Source: Turbatrix aceti (Eukaryota; Nematoda; Chromadorea; Rhabditida; Panagrolaimidae). Taken from it: a stretch of DNA of 64,000 bases. Of this stretch, positions 1-12,356 are shown in pieces; position 1 is the first letter of the stretch, and each line of letters begins with the position of its first letter. The stretch is taken from positions 2,504,718 through 2,568,717 of the forward strand of contig OZ017768.1 of NCBI GenBank assembly GCA_963969345.1, given 5' to 3'. The notes under the pieces were generated by a model that saw only the letters and a program-made list of their open reading frames with translations, was not told where the DNA came from and made no database searches. Position numbers and translations under genes: made by a program.

Positions 1-314
1 ATTTTTTGCTTAAAAACGAAGCGCGCGCCATTCTTTTTTGTGGAGAACTTTGAAAACACATCTGAAGCCAAATCTCCAGAATCCGATTTTTTAAAAATCT
101 AATATTGCGGTTATAGACTGCCCATAGGGTCCTCTACAACTTAGACTCAAAACATTTGAAAGTGTAAAAATTGAGGGGTCGGGCTTTTCCCCTTATAGGA
201 AAATCGGCTCGCAGACTGTCTATTAAAAGACAGAAGATTTCCCCCTAGCCAGACAACAACCAGACGCCTTCCGCCCCCCAAAAAAATATTTTTGTTTTAA
301 ATCACAAATCTCAC

Positions 315-817
315 CCCTCGACCAACCTGTAGCAGCGGCAGCGGCTGCAGCAGCGGTATACGTCGTTGGAAACATGCCCATCGGAACCATGGGATACGAA
401 GCAGCAGCAGCCGCAGCAGCAACGGCCAGTTGGCGTTGATGATGAGCGGCAACGCTTGACGCAGCAGCAGCGGCAGCACTTACGGATGACGGCGTTACCG
501 ATCCCGTAGATGTCCCCGTTCCCGTACCCGTGCCAAAGAGGGGTGTTGTCGTCGAAGACCCAGACGTCGTACTTCCGCCTAGATGGTGTTGAGCAGCAGC
601 CGCAGCGTAGAACGACGCGGCGCTATAAACCATCGATGGAGTTGCCGTCGATGACGATGGCAGGTAGGGATGGTAGTGGGGGTGGTGGAAGCCGGGGTGA
701 GGGTAGCCAAGGAATGAGGGGTACGAAGGCGGGGTGGGATTTGTCGTCGTGGGAGTCGTCGAAGCGAGGCTGCTACTGGTCTGGAGTTGACCTTTTGTCA
801 ATTCCGGCCAATATGAG
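315..817 (-). CDS. Internal exon of a low-complexity (Ala/His/Ser/Thr-rich) protein, partial gene
   Basis: One open minus-strand exon. It begins after a TTTTTTTAG acceptor (cta at 818-820) and ends at a GTGAGA donor (309-314); the rest of the gene lies off the left end of the window or was not found upstream. It encodes SSYWPELTKG at its start, then a Pro/Ser/Thr-rich stretch, a His/Tyr-rich part (HPGFHHPHYHPYLP), several poly-Ala runs and Gly-Thr repeats. Such composition is common in the non-DNA-binding parts of animal developmental transcription factors, but no DNA-binding domain lies inside the window, so that role is only a guess. The only start codon available in the exon is TTG, so it is not a first coding exon. 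Confidence 0.55.
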
Positions 818-821
818 CTAA

Positions 822-3800
822 AAAAAATAAATAATTTATTAAATAAAATTTTCGCGTTGAGACCAACATTTAAAAAAAAATTGTTTTCGCGTTAAAAAGA
901 CCAAAAAATTTTAAAGTCAGACTAAATTTTTTTGTCTATTTTTTTGATCCCAGCCAAAAGCAACAATTCGTCACTACCGTATCCTTCAAGTCCATAAATA
1001 TAATTTTTTTTTCATAAAATTCGGATTTAGCAAAGCCGACGACGACTAAAGACAAAAACAAAGGAACGTAGCACCTCAAAGCTTCTTCCCCCGACTGTGA
1101 GGTAAGCATGCAGTTACTATCGTAAGACAGACCCGACCCGAGTCCCGAGCACCGAGTCCCGAAGCCTTGAGAGGTAAATACATAGTAGCAAGGTGTGCCA
1201 CTAAACTCCCCCCCCCCCTCTTCCTCATTTTGCTCAAACGCTGAGGAATAGACAGAAAAAGCAGAGGAGAGGATTAAAAGTGCTTCCTTTGCTTCCTTCC
1301 AGACGCGTAGTTAGGCTTCCTGCTTGGGATCTACCTTGGCGGTCAGTCGGGGCTGTGGGTGAGGTAAATGCCTTTCATGGCCTACTTTCATCATTGGTCT
1401 ATCCTATCCTATTCGTCGACGGATGCTCAGCGTAATCCCGGTGTTTATATGGCTTTGCCAGGGGCTTTATTAATTTTTTTTGCTATCTTGCCGACTATTG
1501 CCATCGTAAGAGCGTATGCAATTAAAGGGGACCGACCGGATTGCAAGGTGAGAAAAAAATGTAAAAATCAACAAATAAGCAAAGTTTCGTTTTTTCAAAT
1601 GCGAAAAAACGGATGTGATTATTTTCAAGTAACTTGCCTTGAAAATAATCCGCATGATTACAGTAAGACCCCAACAAAGCTCAAAATCCCAGGTAATCCA
1701 AAAAAACATCCCCTTGCAATTGAATTTTGAAATTTTTTACCTGTTCATCGACAAAAAAGTAATAAGGATTAGCCCGATAACTTTGTGTACACTTAAAGGG
1801 TCAACGTATTACATTATATAATACGATACTAGGCCAATATAATCTTATTGAAGGGTAGAGGGGGTATTGAAAACAGTTCCTGGAGAGATTATCGTATCAT
1901 CCTATCAGGGTTACGTTACACATCATTTTCATTATCTGATAGGATTATATGATAAGTCAGATCACACGTAGCCAAATAAATAAAATACATGCAAAATTTT
2001 TTTGGATTAGGATTTAGGATTTGTGAAGTGTCAAAAAAAGTTCAAACAAGATACAAAAAATGATTACTAACATTTTTAACATAAAATAACATGCAAAATG
2101 TCAAAAATCAATTTTTTTGTCATCCGATCACAGAAAATTACAAAGCTTGCGTCATCAAAAAAATATGTATATCAAATCCTGCTACAGTACGCAACCCCGC
2201 GCCACGACCCCATAGATCAAGTGCGTAATCGTTGTTGGCTGACTGAGGTGACCGAATGAATGCACAGTGAAATATGGTGATAACACAGAAGGTCTGCGAG
2301 GACAAACAAAACTGAATAACTGATTGAGTATTCAGTCATGGAAAATTTTGGTTGTGTCTGATGGTATGAAAAACAGTCGTGACAATCAAGAGGGGATTAG
2401 TACGCGCTGAGTGTTGCATGATAATGAAAAAAGTGTGTGTTGTGTTACTAACTTCTCAATAGTAAATGAATTTATCTTCAAAGTGTACTAAAATACATTT
2501 TAAAGACTAAAAAGTCACCATGGAGATTTATTTGATACGCTGACAGAGACCGGGAACAGAAAGGATCAGAGAAATGACACGGAAGTGGGCACTTAGTTAG
2601 CTGGATGGCTTCCTTTTTTCTTCCTCGTTTCACATCATCTTACTTAGTTAGGTCGCGCATTTCACATCAGTCAGGCGCAACCATAACAGACCAGACCCTC
2701 TACCTTTTCATCACTCCTGCCAGCCAGGCTACATTTTGTCCATGCAGGCATGCTATCCCCTTTTTCCCGTCATCGAAATATCTGGTCGGTCATCATCCCT
2801 ATCCTCATCCTCATCATCATCGTCACCCCCAACACCATGGTCGAAGCCGACACCGACGCCAACACTGGAAGATAAGCGGCTTAGAGCCCTCCCGACCGTT
2901 TTCCGCCGCTACCACACATCCGATAAAGTTTGTCATCGTTCAGAGCACCGCTAAAACTTGATGACGAGAAAAAAAGTGATGAGATTTTGCTCTACGGTTT
3001 TGCAATGCAGTTTCACGTGAAATAAGTTTTCAGAATAATAAATTCAGTTTTTGTCAATTGACGAAAAAAAAGGACAGATCATGAGATGATTTTATTTTTT
3101 TATTTACAAAACTGTTTTTTAAAAAATAATTTTTTTTTAAATAATAAAAATAATAAAAAATAATTTAAAAATAATTTTTTCAATTGTTATTGTCTAAACA
3201 TTTTTTAGCAAAAAACTTTGGCATGAAAAAAAGGTCTCTTAAAAAAATCATTCTTTTTTACCTTTCTTTTTAGCTGTCCAAAACCAAAGACCACAAAAAA
3301 AAATATTATATTTAAATTATCAAAAATACCCACTGTGCGTTTTTATCCGGCGATAATACACGACTTTGAACAGTTAAAGCGACGTAATCCGGATTAGCTC
3401 CTTCTTTTGGCATATTTTATGTTCAATAGCCGCTTACCCGCTGTCCGGTATCAAAAAAATGAGTAAATAGTAAATACCTAAGCATTTGATATCGTCAACC
3501 CTTGTTTCGCCGCCTACGGCCAGTTGTCTGTCGGTCAACCATCAGCCGACCAACCAACCCCAGCAGGCGCAAAAAAATACACAGGTGACACCTGGCGTAT
3601 GTATCGTTTCCTCTTTCCTTGCAATTTGATGCTCACCGGAAAAATACTATTTTTTTCTTCTTTGTGCGCGCTAGCCTGATGACATTACAGTAACCCGGGG
3701 AGTAAGGTAGCGTAAAACGTATATGTAAGATAAGAGGGCGGGGAACATGTTTTTTCAAAAGATCACGTGAAGAACCCCAAAGAACCCCATCAGAGACTAA

Positions 3801-4400
3801 TTCGTGTTGAACGGACCGTCAACCAATCCCCTGTAAAGATTAACCTGTACTAATTCTCCTATGTGGGTGGTCCCGCCAATCCCCAACCGACCCTTAAAGA
3901 AAATTAAATCGCTAACACGCACCCATAAAAAAAGATACATTCTAAAAAAAGTTAATAGCGAGAAAAGTCCCCGCTTAACTGGTCGTAAATCAGCACGTCG
4001 AGTGTTAATACACTTGATTTATGCGATTTTAGAGAGGGGAAAAAAAGCGTGACGCCTCCGGGCTTTGTCAACTGATAACTTTTCACTTTCTCGTCGACGA
4101 TGCATGCATTCTTTATCGACAGACGCAGACTGTTATCAGGCCTAACGCAACCCTCAGGACAGGTACGCGCTCATTTTGCTCCTCAAGTTGTCCGGAAAGT
4201 GTGCGTTTATCGATGTTTTAGACCGGACAAGGCAGAGAGGAACTGGATGGTTAAAAATAATGGAAGCAACATTGAACGCAGATTGGTGATTTATGACAAA
4301 ATAAAAAAATATAAAACGAAATAAAATTTTGCGAATCATTAAAAAATCTCTCACCTGTTTTTCAACACTGAAGTTTTCGGCATGGCTAACAACATTCGTT
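822..4400. other. Long AT-rich stretch with no supported gene
   Basis: I find no exon here that can be supported. The best candidate is 1368-1548 (+), about 60 codons with one hydrophobic segment (ALPGALLIFFAILPTIAIV) ending at a GTGAG donor, but no partner exon was recognised. The rest holds A/T runs, an irregular inverted motif around 1890-1960 (TATCATCCTATCAGG and its approximate complement) and short ORFs without protein-like composition. It may contain introns or regulatory DNA of the gene at the left edge. Confidence 0.4.
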
Positions 4401-4417
4401 TTTCCTAAAAATAAATA

Positions 4418-4851
4418 TTATAAATTACGCATCCGCAAACGAGCTAAAACAAAAAAAAACAACTTCCAACACGACAGGTGACCATAACAAACAACCCACA
4501 ACTCCACCAAATTTGTCCAACCTTCTTCTAATTTTTCACATGACAGGTCAAGCATTTCACCATCCACAATCTTGCCCTGAAGGATCTTCGATGGCACAAG
4601 GTCGTATGCCTCCTGCCTCCGACCCTGTGCCATGGCCAGGTGATAGTCTGACCTCGACCACATCGTGGCACTCGACCGTCGATCGCGTAATGACTTCCGA
4701 TAATTTGCACTTCTCCGGCTTCCGCCTCTCTGAACCCAGCGAGTATGCGATAAAGCGCAAGCCAGCTTGCAGAGGGCATACGGGAGATGAGGTGTGAAAG
4801 TGCGCCAGTGCAGTGTTCATCGACGGACGCGGAGTCGGGTCGAGGGGGCAA
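4418..4851 (-). other. GC-richer block, possible coding exon, strand and frame unsettled
   Basis: This block is clearly GC-richer than its surroundings and is open for about 250-320 bases in all three minus-strand frames and one plus-strand frame. One minus-strand frame reads like protein (DLVPSKILQGKIVDGEMLDL) and is followed by a usable GTGAAA donor, so an exon of an unrecognised gene is plausible. No convincing upstream acceptor or start was identified, and no homologous family was recognised. Confidence 0.25.
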
Positions 4852-5386
4852 AGCGATGCAATCTGTCAGTCGTCAAGCTATTATTTCTATTGTGCCATAG
4901 TAGCCCTTATTGGAATTCAGGGTATATTATTTGAGATACAAAATTTTTAGCAATTTGTAAAATGCGTAGACAAAAGAAAAATAAATGTTGTTGTTTTTTT
5001 GCGTTTGTACAAAATTTTAAACTCAGATAACAGACTCCAGGAGGATTGAATGGTGTCTTCAAACATTTTTTTTCAGTTTACACTTGTTGTTTCGGTGTTG
5101 TAGCTTCTATATTGAATCTCAAAACATGGTTTAAAAAAGCATTTGCCCGAATTTTTTTTCACTTTTTTCAAAAACGTTAAAATCGTTTATTTTCACACAT
5201 ATTTGTTTGTTTTTTTCTTATGCGAACACAGCCATGCAAATAAAAAAATCCTTATCACCTACTGCACTCTTTTCCAACCAAAACCTACAAAAAATTACAA
5301 TTATCCAAATTTTTTTCCTCCATACTTAATTTATTCCGATAGTATAACATCAGTCGAGAAAACTGGTGTTGAGTCGTACGCATATA

Positions 5387-6948
5387 TGGGCCACGCTGCG
5401 TTGGGATACACGCCTACCGCGTTCATCACAATCATCTTACTGGGATTCTGTGGAAGCTTCCAGTTTGGCTTCCAGAATGTCTTCTACGATTCCGTTGTTG
5501 CAGCAGATACGCTCAAGAGTACAACGACGTTTCCCGAGTTTGACAGTGGCGTACACTACCCCGGCATGCTATTTTGCCTCGGGGCAAGCGTCGGCGGTCT
5601 TGGCAGTGCGATGGCTGCTCGCTACTTTTCGATTCGGATCATCATTGTTGGCGGCTCTGTGGCAAGCATTGTCAGTGAGTTTTTGATTCTATTTGCTGCG
5701 CACTACAATTGGCACAGCGTCTTTGGCGCGTTCAAAGTCATCGATGGCATCTGTACCGGATATATGACCTGTCTGCAGATCAATGTCATCAATGACATGA
5801 GTCTGGAAATGCACAGAACCGCTTTGAACCTTCTTACCTGTGAGTTTACCTGGTTTATCTTATTTTTGTCAAAAAAAAATTTTAGCACTTTTTGTTATTT
5901 TCGGTCAAATAATCGCAGTAATTCTCTACTCCCTCTCCGTTCACGCGAATTTTGGAGGAGCGGTGAACATTGTTCCCCACATCTTTGCCGTCTACTTTTT
6001 TCTGACCCAATTCATCGATCCTCCCATGATCAAAGCCATCGACGACGACGAAGAAGGCATGCTGATCGCTGTCAACGTTTTTTACACCAACGCGACTAAG
6101 GAAATGGCAGTCAAAGAAATCCATGAACGCATCCGTGTTTACGATTGCTCTTCGTTGAAGACTACGATCTGGAACGAAGGCGTGCTTCGGCAAGCACTTG
6201 TGATATCGATCATCGCCAACGCCGCCGCCGGTCTGGCATCTGATCGTTTCACGTGGATGGTCATGGTCCAACTCAACGACAAAACTTTCCGGAGCGTGGC
6301 TACCGCGTTGTTTGCTGCTGTGTTTGGATACCTTATTGCAACTTTTGTTGTCAGCAGATTTGAGCGGAGAGCCGCTTTTTTCTACAGTACTTTTATCATA
6401 CTCGTTGCCGATGTCTCTTTTGGTAGCATCGCGTTTTTCGCACCTACAGAAAACATAACTTTTGGACCACTGCTATTTGGCATTTTTTGGTCGAGAGCCG
6501 CGCTGATGGGTGCCTTCTACGCAGGTTTAGGATCTTTTGCTTACTTTGTCATCCTCGACCTGTCATTTTCACCGAATAGCATTCTCATGGTTTCTTTGCC
6601 TTTTGGCGCGCGTATGTTGTCTTCTGCCGTTAGCCCGCTTTTGTACCTGTTTGCCTTGGTGAGATTTTTTTTCAGTATACGGTTATACTAAGGTTACGGT
6701 AACTTTTCCAGAGACTGAACCCGATTGTCTACTCTGTGCTGGCGTCGACTCCATTGGTCCTGTTCATGGGTTTCGTCTATTTCAAATTCCCCCCCATCAA
6801 GCACGCATCGCCTTTCCAAATCATGACAAAGCTGGGGTACAACATGAACATCGATGCCACACCCGAAGAAATTGAAGCCGTAAAAATGAAGCTTCATTTG
6901 TTGTGGACGATGAAAGTTTCTAAGAGTTCAGATTCGCATTCAGAGTGA
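5387..6948 (+). CDS. Major-facilitator (GLUT-like) membrane transporter, copy 1
   Basis: Three exons (5387-5839, 5886-6658, 6712-6948) join in frame across introns of 46 and 53 bp. The protein, about 487 residues, has many hydrophobic segments and opens with LGFCGSFQFGFQNVFYDSVV, which resembles the first helix of SLC2/GLUT carriers; the GASVGGLGSAMAARYFS loop after helix 2 and ICTGYMTCLQINVINDMS near helix 4 also fit the N-terminal half of a sugar-type MFS carrier. The hydrophilic centre (about residues 200-250) contains AVKEIHERIRV, shared with the next gene. It probably sits in a membrane as a 10-12 helix carrier; the substrate cannot be told. The ATG was chosen because it matches the start of copy 2; the ORF runs further upstream without homology. 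An AATAAA follows the stop by about 15 bases. Confidence 0.8.
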
Positions 6949-7186
6949 TTTTTTGTGTGCCTAAATAAAATGTATAATTCATGTATAATTTTTGTCGTTC
7001 ATTGAAAAACAACGAACATTTTGTAAAAAAAATGCTCTGCACATTTCATGCGCGAATTTCCGTTCTTCATTCCCAAAAAAACACAAATATGGAAAAATTA
7101 TAATATTCAAAAAAAAATCCAATGATTCGCCCTGCTTTTTTCTCCACAAATTATTCCCGCTTCCAGAAATTCTGTGTTGTACGTAA

Positions 7187-8753
7187 ATGGACTACACCGC
7201 GTTTGGATACACGCCTACGGCCCTCATCACAGTCATCTTACTCGGTTTTTGTGGGAGCTTTCAACTCGGCTTCCAAGATGTTTATTACGACTCGCTGACC
7301 GCGGTTCAGACCATAAAGCGTGGAGCCACGTTTCCCCAGTTTGATTCAGGCATGTTTTTCTGCTTTGGGGCAAGCGTCGGTGGCATCGGAAGCGTGATTG
7401 CGCGTCGCTACTCGTCAACCAGGATAAGTATTGTCGGTGGATGTGCGGCAAGTATTGTCAGCGAGTGTCTTATCCTAATTGCTGCCTTCTACAAATGGTA
7501 CAAAATCTTTTGCGTGTTCAAAGTCATTGATGGCATCTGCACCGGTTACGTGACTTGTCTTCAGATCAACGTTATCAACGATATGAGTCTCGAACAACAC
7601 CGAACAATGATGCACTTAACTACCTGTGAGTTTACCTGACGTACCTGATTTTCCGGATTTTATATCAAAACCAGTTTTTAGCTTTTTTTGTAATCCTTGG
7701 CCAGGGCACGTCAATCGTTCTTTACTCCCTCTCCCTCCACGCTTACCTGGAAGGACCCGTGAACATCATCCCTCACCTGTGTGCTGTCATATTTTTTCTC
7801 CTTTATTTCACCGATCCTCCGATAATCAACGCTTTGGAAGACGCCGAGGAAGATATGACTAAAGCTGTCAAGATATTTTATGACTCCAAAACCAAGGATA
7901 TGGCGATCAAGGAAATCCACGAAAGAATCCGTGTTTTGACAATTACGGGTAGAACTGCTTTGTGGAAGAAAGGCGCAGTCAGGAAAGCGCTGTTGTTGTC
8001 TATCTTCGTCAACGCTGTCGCAGGCATGGCCTCAGATCGCTTTTCGTGGATGTTTCTCACACAACTCGCGTACAATTTCAATTATTTCTGCCTGGAATAC
8101 GCATTTCTCGGAGCAGCGTTGGGCCTTACGATGGCGTCGACTGTCTTCAGCTACTTCGAGCACAGAAGTGCCTTCCTCATCAGTGCCGGGATCATGCTGG
8201 CTTCAGAAGCTGTTTTTGGCCCGCTCATGTTCATTCTCGTCAACTACGAAAACAAGTCTGAAGAACTCAAAATTCTGATTACCCTATCCCGGGCAGCTTT
8301 GATCTGCGCGTGCAACATGAGTCTCGGATCCTTTGCTTACTTCATAATCCTTGACCTGTCATTTTCGCAGAACAGCATTCTCCTGGTCGCGCTTTCCTTT
8401 GGAGTTCGAATGTTTTTCGCCGCAACGAGTCCAAATCTGTACCTGACAGCTCTGGTTGGTTTTTGTAAAGCTATTATAAATATTTTACTTCCAAGAGTTG
8501 CATACCGTAATTTTTCTAGAAAACAAACTCGCTGCTCTACACGGCGGCAGCGGGAGCTCCGTTGGTGCTGTTCATGGCTTTTGTGTATTTCAAGTTTCCG
8601 TATATCAGGTACGCATCGGCAATCCAGATTATGACAAAGCTATGCTACAACTTGAATATTGATGCTTCAACCGAAGAAGTCGAGGATCTCAGGAAAAAAC
8701 TTCATTTGTTGTGGACCCAATCGACTGAGGATTCTGTGTCAAATTTTGAATAA
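7187..8753 (+). CDS. Major-facilitator (GLUT-like) membrane transporter, copy 2
   Basis: Tandem paralogue of the preceding transporter, 238 bp downstream and with the same three-exon structure at the same codon positions (7187-7625, 7682-8454, 8520-8753). It starts MDYTAFGYTPTALITVILLG and keeps the GSFQLGF helix-1 motif, the GICTGYVTCLQINVINDMS segment, the AIKEIHERIRV central loop and the C-terminal hydrophilic tail. Compared with copy 1 it lacks a few residues before the GMFFCFGASVGG segment. A TTCCCGCTTCCAG acceptor-like sequence ends 20 bases before the ATG with no donor in the short gap, consistent with spliced-leader addition. The second intron starts with the weaker donor GTTGGT. Likely a related or identical transport activity; the substrate is unknown. 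Confidence 0.8.
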
Positions 8754-8781
8754 TCTGTATATAAATATAAGGGATTCGAAT

Positions 8782-9230
8782 TAGGGATAGGCGAACGAAC
8801 GCCCGTTCATTTTGTTCTTGAACAAACACGAACATTTTGTTAATTTTGTTCGAGAAATCGAACAAACGCGAACAATTTGTCAATGTTCGCGAACGAGCAA
8901 CGAACAGATTTTTACACATTTGTATTTCACACAAAAGTTTGTCCAAACTGGACAGAAAAGCGTAAACTTTTTGGTACTATATATGTTTTCACGTTTTCAA
9001 TGATAATTTTACTACACTTTTTAATTCTGAAGGCAATTGACTCTATTTACCATTTTTGGAAAAAAACCCATCAATTTCGGCACCCTGGCACTGTATTGTC
9101 GGTGGATTATTTTTGTTCGTATGTAAACAAACTTGAACAAAGCAAATCAGTTCTCGAACGAGCACGAGCGCAAAAATTTGAATTTGTTTGCGAACGAATT
9201 CGAACAAACACGAACGTTCGCTCATCCCTG
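8782..9230. mobile_element. Non-autonomous hAT-like element rich in GTTCG/CGAAC words
   Basis: A 449-bp element. The left end TAGGGATAGGCGAACGAACG and the reverse complement of the right end, CAGGGATGAGCGAACG, are clearly related. The flanking octamers ATTCGAAT (8774-8781) and GTTCGGAT (9231-9238) agree in 6 of 8 positions, so this looks like an aged 8-bp target duplication. The interior repeats CGAAC/GTTCG words in both orientations and has no transposase ORF. The left terminal C to T change would probably stop mobilisation. Confidence 0.65.
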
Positions 9231-9562
9231 GTTCGGATGACGGAGCGTATTTTTTGGAAATACAAATTTTTTTAAATACAGAAAATGTGGTCAATTGGTG
9301 TGAAAACAAAAAAAAAGCTACAATATTGGACAATTTTTATGTATTTCGCGTTGTTTTTTGCCTATTTTTGTTTCGAGATCACGGACATTCTCCGTGAAAT
9401 TCCCCAACGAACAGAGGGCATAATTGGTGAGTCACGACTAAAGCACCCCGGCATGGCACGACGGACAAATGATTACTGCATCAAGCAGTCTTTCAAAAAT
9501 CCGATGTTAGTAGTTTATTATTTTTCAAGCAATATCGTCAGTAAAAATTACTATGAGGAAAA

Positions 9563-11784
9563 TTAGTTGTAGAACACATAGGCAATAATCAGAGAGAAGA
9601 ACGACACCATCCATGCGTAATGATGTGCATTCGCATTGCTCGAGTCATCACCGCCATCATCACCACCACTGCCACCGCCACCGTCACCGTCACCGTCACC
9701 GCCATCGCCACCGTCACCGCCCGAAGCAGGATCGACCGAAGCATCAGGTGATATATTGAGTTGGCCTTTCTGCAGCGCAGTGTAGACAACGTCGAGATCT
9801 AGGGCTAAAAAATAAATAAGTTATGGTTTTTCTTCTTTTTTTTATTTGTTTTCAAAACTTACTGAACGACAATTGTTCTCCAAAGTACCAAGGGGAATCT
9901 CCTGGCTCGGACGTGTAGTGCTCGATTGTCTTGATGTACCCATTACGCTTGACGCCGACGTATTGAACGCTATTGCCGTGTGCCAAATAGACAGCAGAAT
10001 CATATTTGTCAAAGTTAGACGGATTGATGTCACAATACATAAGCGTTGAGGCATTACAGCTTTTGCAAGGGAAAATCGGGCTGGAAGAATCGTCGTCGAG
10101 ACTGACAAGTTCGGCTTCCTCATTTTCCGTGTAGGCCAAGAGCCAACGAACGGTGCGATTGCCATAGTCACAGTTGACTGCGGATGTCGAACGGGTTTTC
10201 ACATGGACGTATCCATTGATATCGGAGGTTCTGTTCACTTTATACGTGTTTTCCTGAGTAGTGTAATCAAAGCTGACATCTAAGACGCAGTATTTGAACT
10301 GGTTGTCGTTCAGAAGGAAGTAGACTAAAAAGGGCATTCGGTAAAGGTACAATCAAAAAAATAACGAACAAGAACTTACCTTGAAAATTAATGATTTTAT
10401 CGTTCTGACTAGTAACTTTCGGCGCAGCGGCTACAGATATGTTGTTGTCTTTAAAGTTGCATTCATCCATGTACTTGATAGGCTTCTTGAAAACGTAATA
10501 GTATTTCTGTTTGTAGATAAAGCGGACTGTAAAATCCCGATCACTGTCTTCGAACTTGTAGTAGAGAAAGAGAGCCGAATACGAACTATCGTTGTTCATG
10601 AGAAAGAACGGCACTTCGGCATCTACAAAACAAAAATCAAAATCAAAATTAGTTTCATTATGTCAACATTACTTACAGTGTTTCTCTAACGGAGCACGTG
10701 TAACTGTTGTGCCCTCGGTACTCGTGAGGGTGTTACCAGCAATAGAAATTCCTGCGTAGTTGTCAGAAAGGGGTGCAATTTCTTTGCAATACGGAACAGA
10801 AACTAAAAAAAAACATTGTTTTTTTAACAGTGAGTTTTAAAACTTACAAGACGCTGAGAAGTTTGCAAACATGGAGTATCCCAAGACGGCAGTTTGAATA
10901 GACATGCTGATAGAACGCAACTCATACTTAAGGTCGGAAACAGAACATAGTTTGACGTCGGGCCGCTTTTGATCTACTTCGACTCGAACCAAGACACCAT
11001 ATGTTACTCGGTTTTGAAGAAATTTCGGCAAACATTTCTCATCATCACCAACATCACCTATTCTGGCTTCGTCTTTATCTGCATTGTAAGAGACAAATCT
11101 ATTGAGCTTGATACGTGAAGTTTGATTATACCTTGGCGAACAATACAGAATAGTAAAATTCAAAAGCTTATTTTCATCGTTATAGAAATTACCCACAACG
11201 TATTTTCCTCCAGTTGTTGCAGTGTGGCCGACTTTCGTAGTTTTTTTGACATGAGTAAAATTTTCCTTCTGTAGGGTTTTGTCGTTCATTTCAAAATAGT
11301 CCTGCGATATTAAAGGGACTGAAACCAAATACAAATTCATGTGTTATACATTTATCATAGTTCAACTCACAGTCATATTTTTCAGTTGAATCCGATGTAG
11401 AAACTCCCAAATGAACGATGTTGTTCTTGTCGATATATGTCGAATAAACCGCAGCAATGATCTTTCCATTGTGTATAAAAGCGCTAGGATTCATGTAGGC
11501 TTTTGGACTCTTGCACCAACCAGGAGGACCGCTCGTTTCCATGACGCGATCGTATACATAGACGGTACAGTCACCGAGAAGCTCAACTTGGAAGACCTCT
11601 GAAAAAAATTCGTAACAAACTCATGTCAGACGGTCTCGAAAATATAAGGAACGTTTGTAAGGGATTTTCATCATAAGAACTCACTTCCATACATATCCAT
11701 GAAGAGTGCATGGCTGACGGAAAAGGTGCCAAGGAGAACGGCTAGTACCGCAACGAACGTCGTAAAAGTCAGCACGACACGCAT
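9563..11784 (-). CDS. Secreted, probably GPI-anchored protein of an unrecognised family, copy A
   Basis: Seven exons join in frame: 11784-11685, 11598-11371, 11318-10848, 10802-10677, 10622-10380, 10324-9863 and 9804-9563. The start was set at the ATG giving a clean signal peptide (MRVVLTFTTFVAVLAVLLGT, ending near FSVSHA). The mature part is Cys-containing and rich in NxS/T sites, with Tyr/Asp-rich stretches such as LYYKFEDSDRDFTVRF and IKYMDECNFKD. The last exon ends in a Gly/Asp-rich linker, a small-residue site (SSNANA) and a hydrophobic tail (MVSFFSLIIAYVFYN), the layout of a GPI-anchor signal. I do not recognise the domain. Paralogues B (12657-17754) and C (44669-47135) share the exon structure. 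Extracellular display is inferred. Confidence 0.75.
9642..9726 (-). repeat. Gly-Asp minisatellite in the last exon of copy A
   Basis: Hexamer-like CACCGT/CACCGC/CATCAC repeats, read on the minus strand as GGT GAC / GGT GGC codons, encode a run of Gly and Asp between the folded part and the hydrophobic tail. Copy B has only a few of these codons (SGDGGDSSNANA) at the same place, so the tract expanded or contracted after the duplication while staying in frame. Confidence 0.8.
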
Positions 11785-11889
11785 GATCGTGAGTTCAGCA
11801 GCGAGTTCAGCCAGTGACTGGCGATTGATGGCATGCAAGGCATTATATTCATGCGAGCATGCAAATATCCTGGAAAAACTTGCCAATTA

Positions 11890-12120
11890 TTATTGTCTAG
11901 AGTATTTTTCTTATTCTATGACAAGAATAACTGGTGCCGCTCGGCTTATAGTCAACGAATCTACTTTTTGCGGTCGGGGGGCCACCCCCGAGTTCACCCT
12001 CGCAGGGATGCCCGCGAGGGCGGGGGGGGGGCTTCGAACCCTACCAGGTAGACACTCACCCAACAACCGTCGAACTTCGTCTGACAAACCCCGAGTTTGC
12101 CGCAAAAAAATGTCAACCAA
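11890..12120. other. GC-rich insert-like block upstream of copy A
   Basis: About 150 bp of markedly GC-rich DNA (runs of C and G near 11977-12030) interrupts otherwise AT-rich DNA and is absent from the corresponding place upstream of copy B. On the minus strand it contains GGGTTCGAAGCCCC, which resembles a tRNA-type internal promoter B box, so a tRNA-derived SINE fragment is possible. No A box, acceptor stem or flanking repeat was identified. Confidence 0.25.
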
Positions 12121-12356
12121 AGCTGATGAACTTGCCTGTGGTCAACTTGAGGTAAATCTCAGTGTTGCGTCGCTTTTCATATCTCGCTGACGAATTACGG
12201 CATGGCTTCGCGACACCGTTCCTGGAGACCAGGGGAGGTGCTTATATGTTAACTACAGTCACGATTTTTTGAATCGATTGTGCAAATCTTAAAGGGCGAT
12301 TGATAAAAAGAATATCGCACAGATTTTTCAATTGTGCAAAATTTTGCTCTCTAGAG

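Noticed and set aside
3110..3190. AT-rich AATAATTTTTT tract as a possible replication origin or MITE
   Set aside because: Simple A/T low complexity without inverted ends or repeats of defined length.
9852..10171. Second minus-strand reading frame overlapping exon 6 of copy A (and its equivalent in copy B)
   Set aside because: Shadow frame of a real exon; it does not join to the neighbouring exons in phase.
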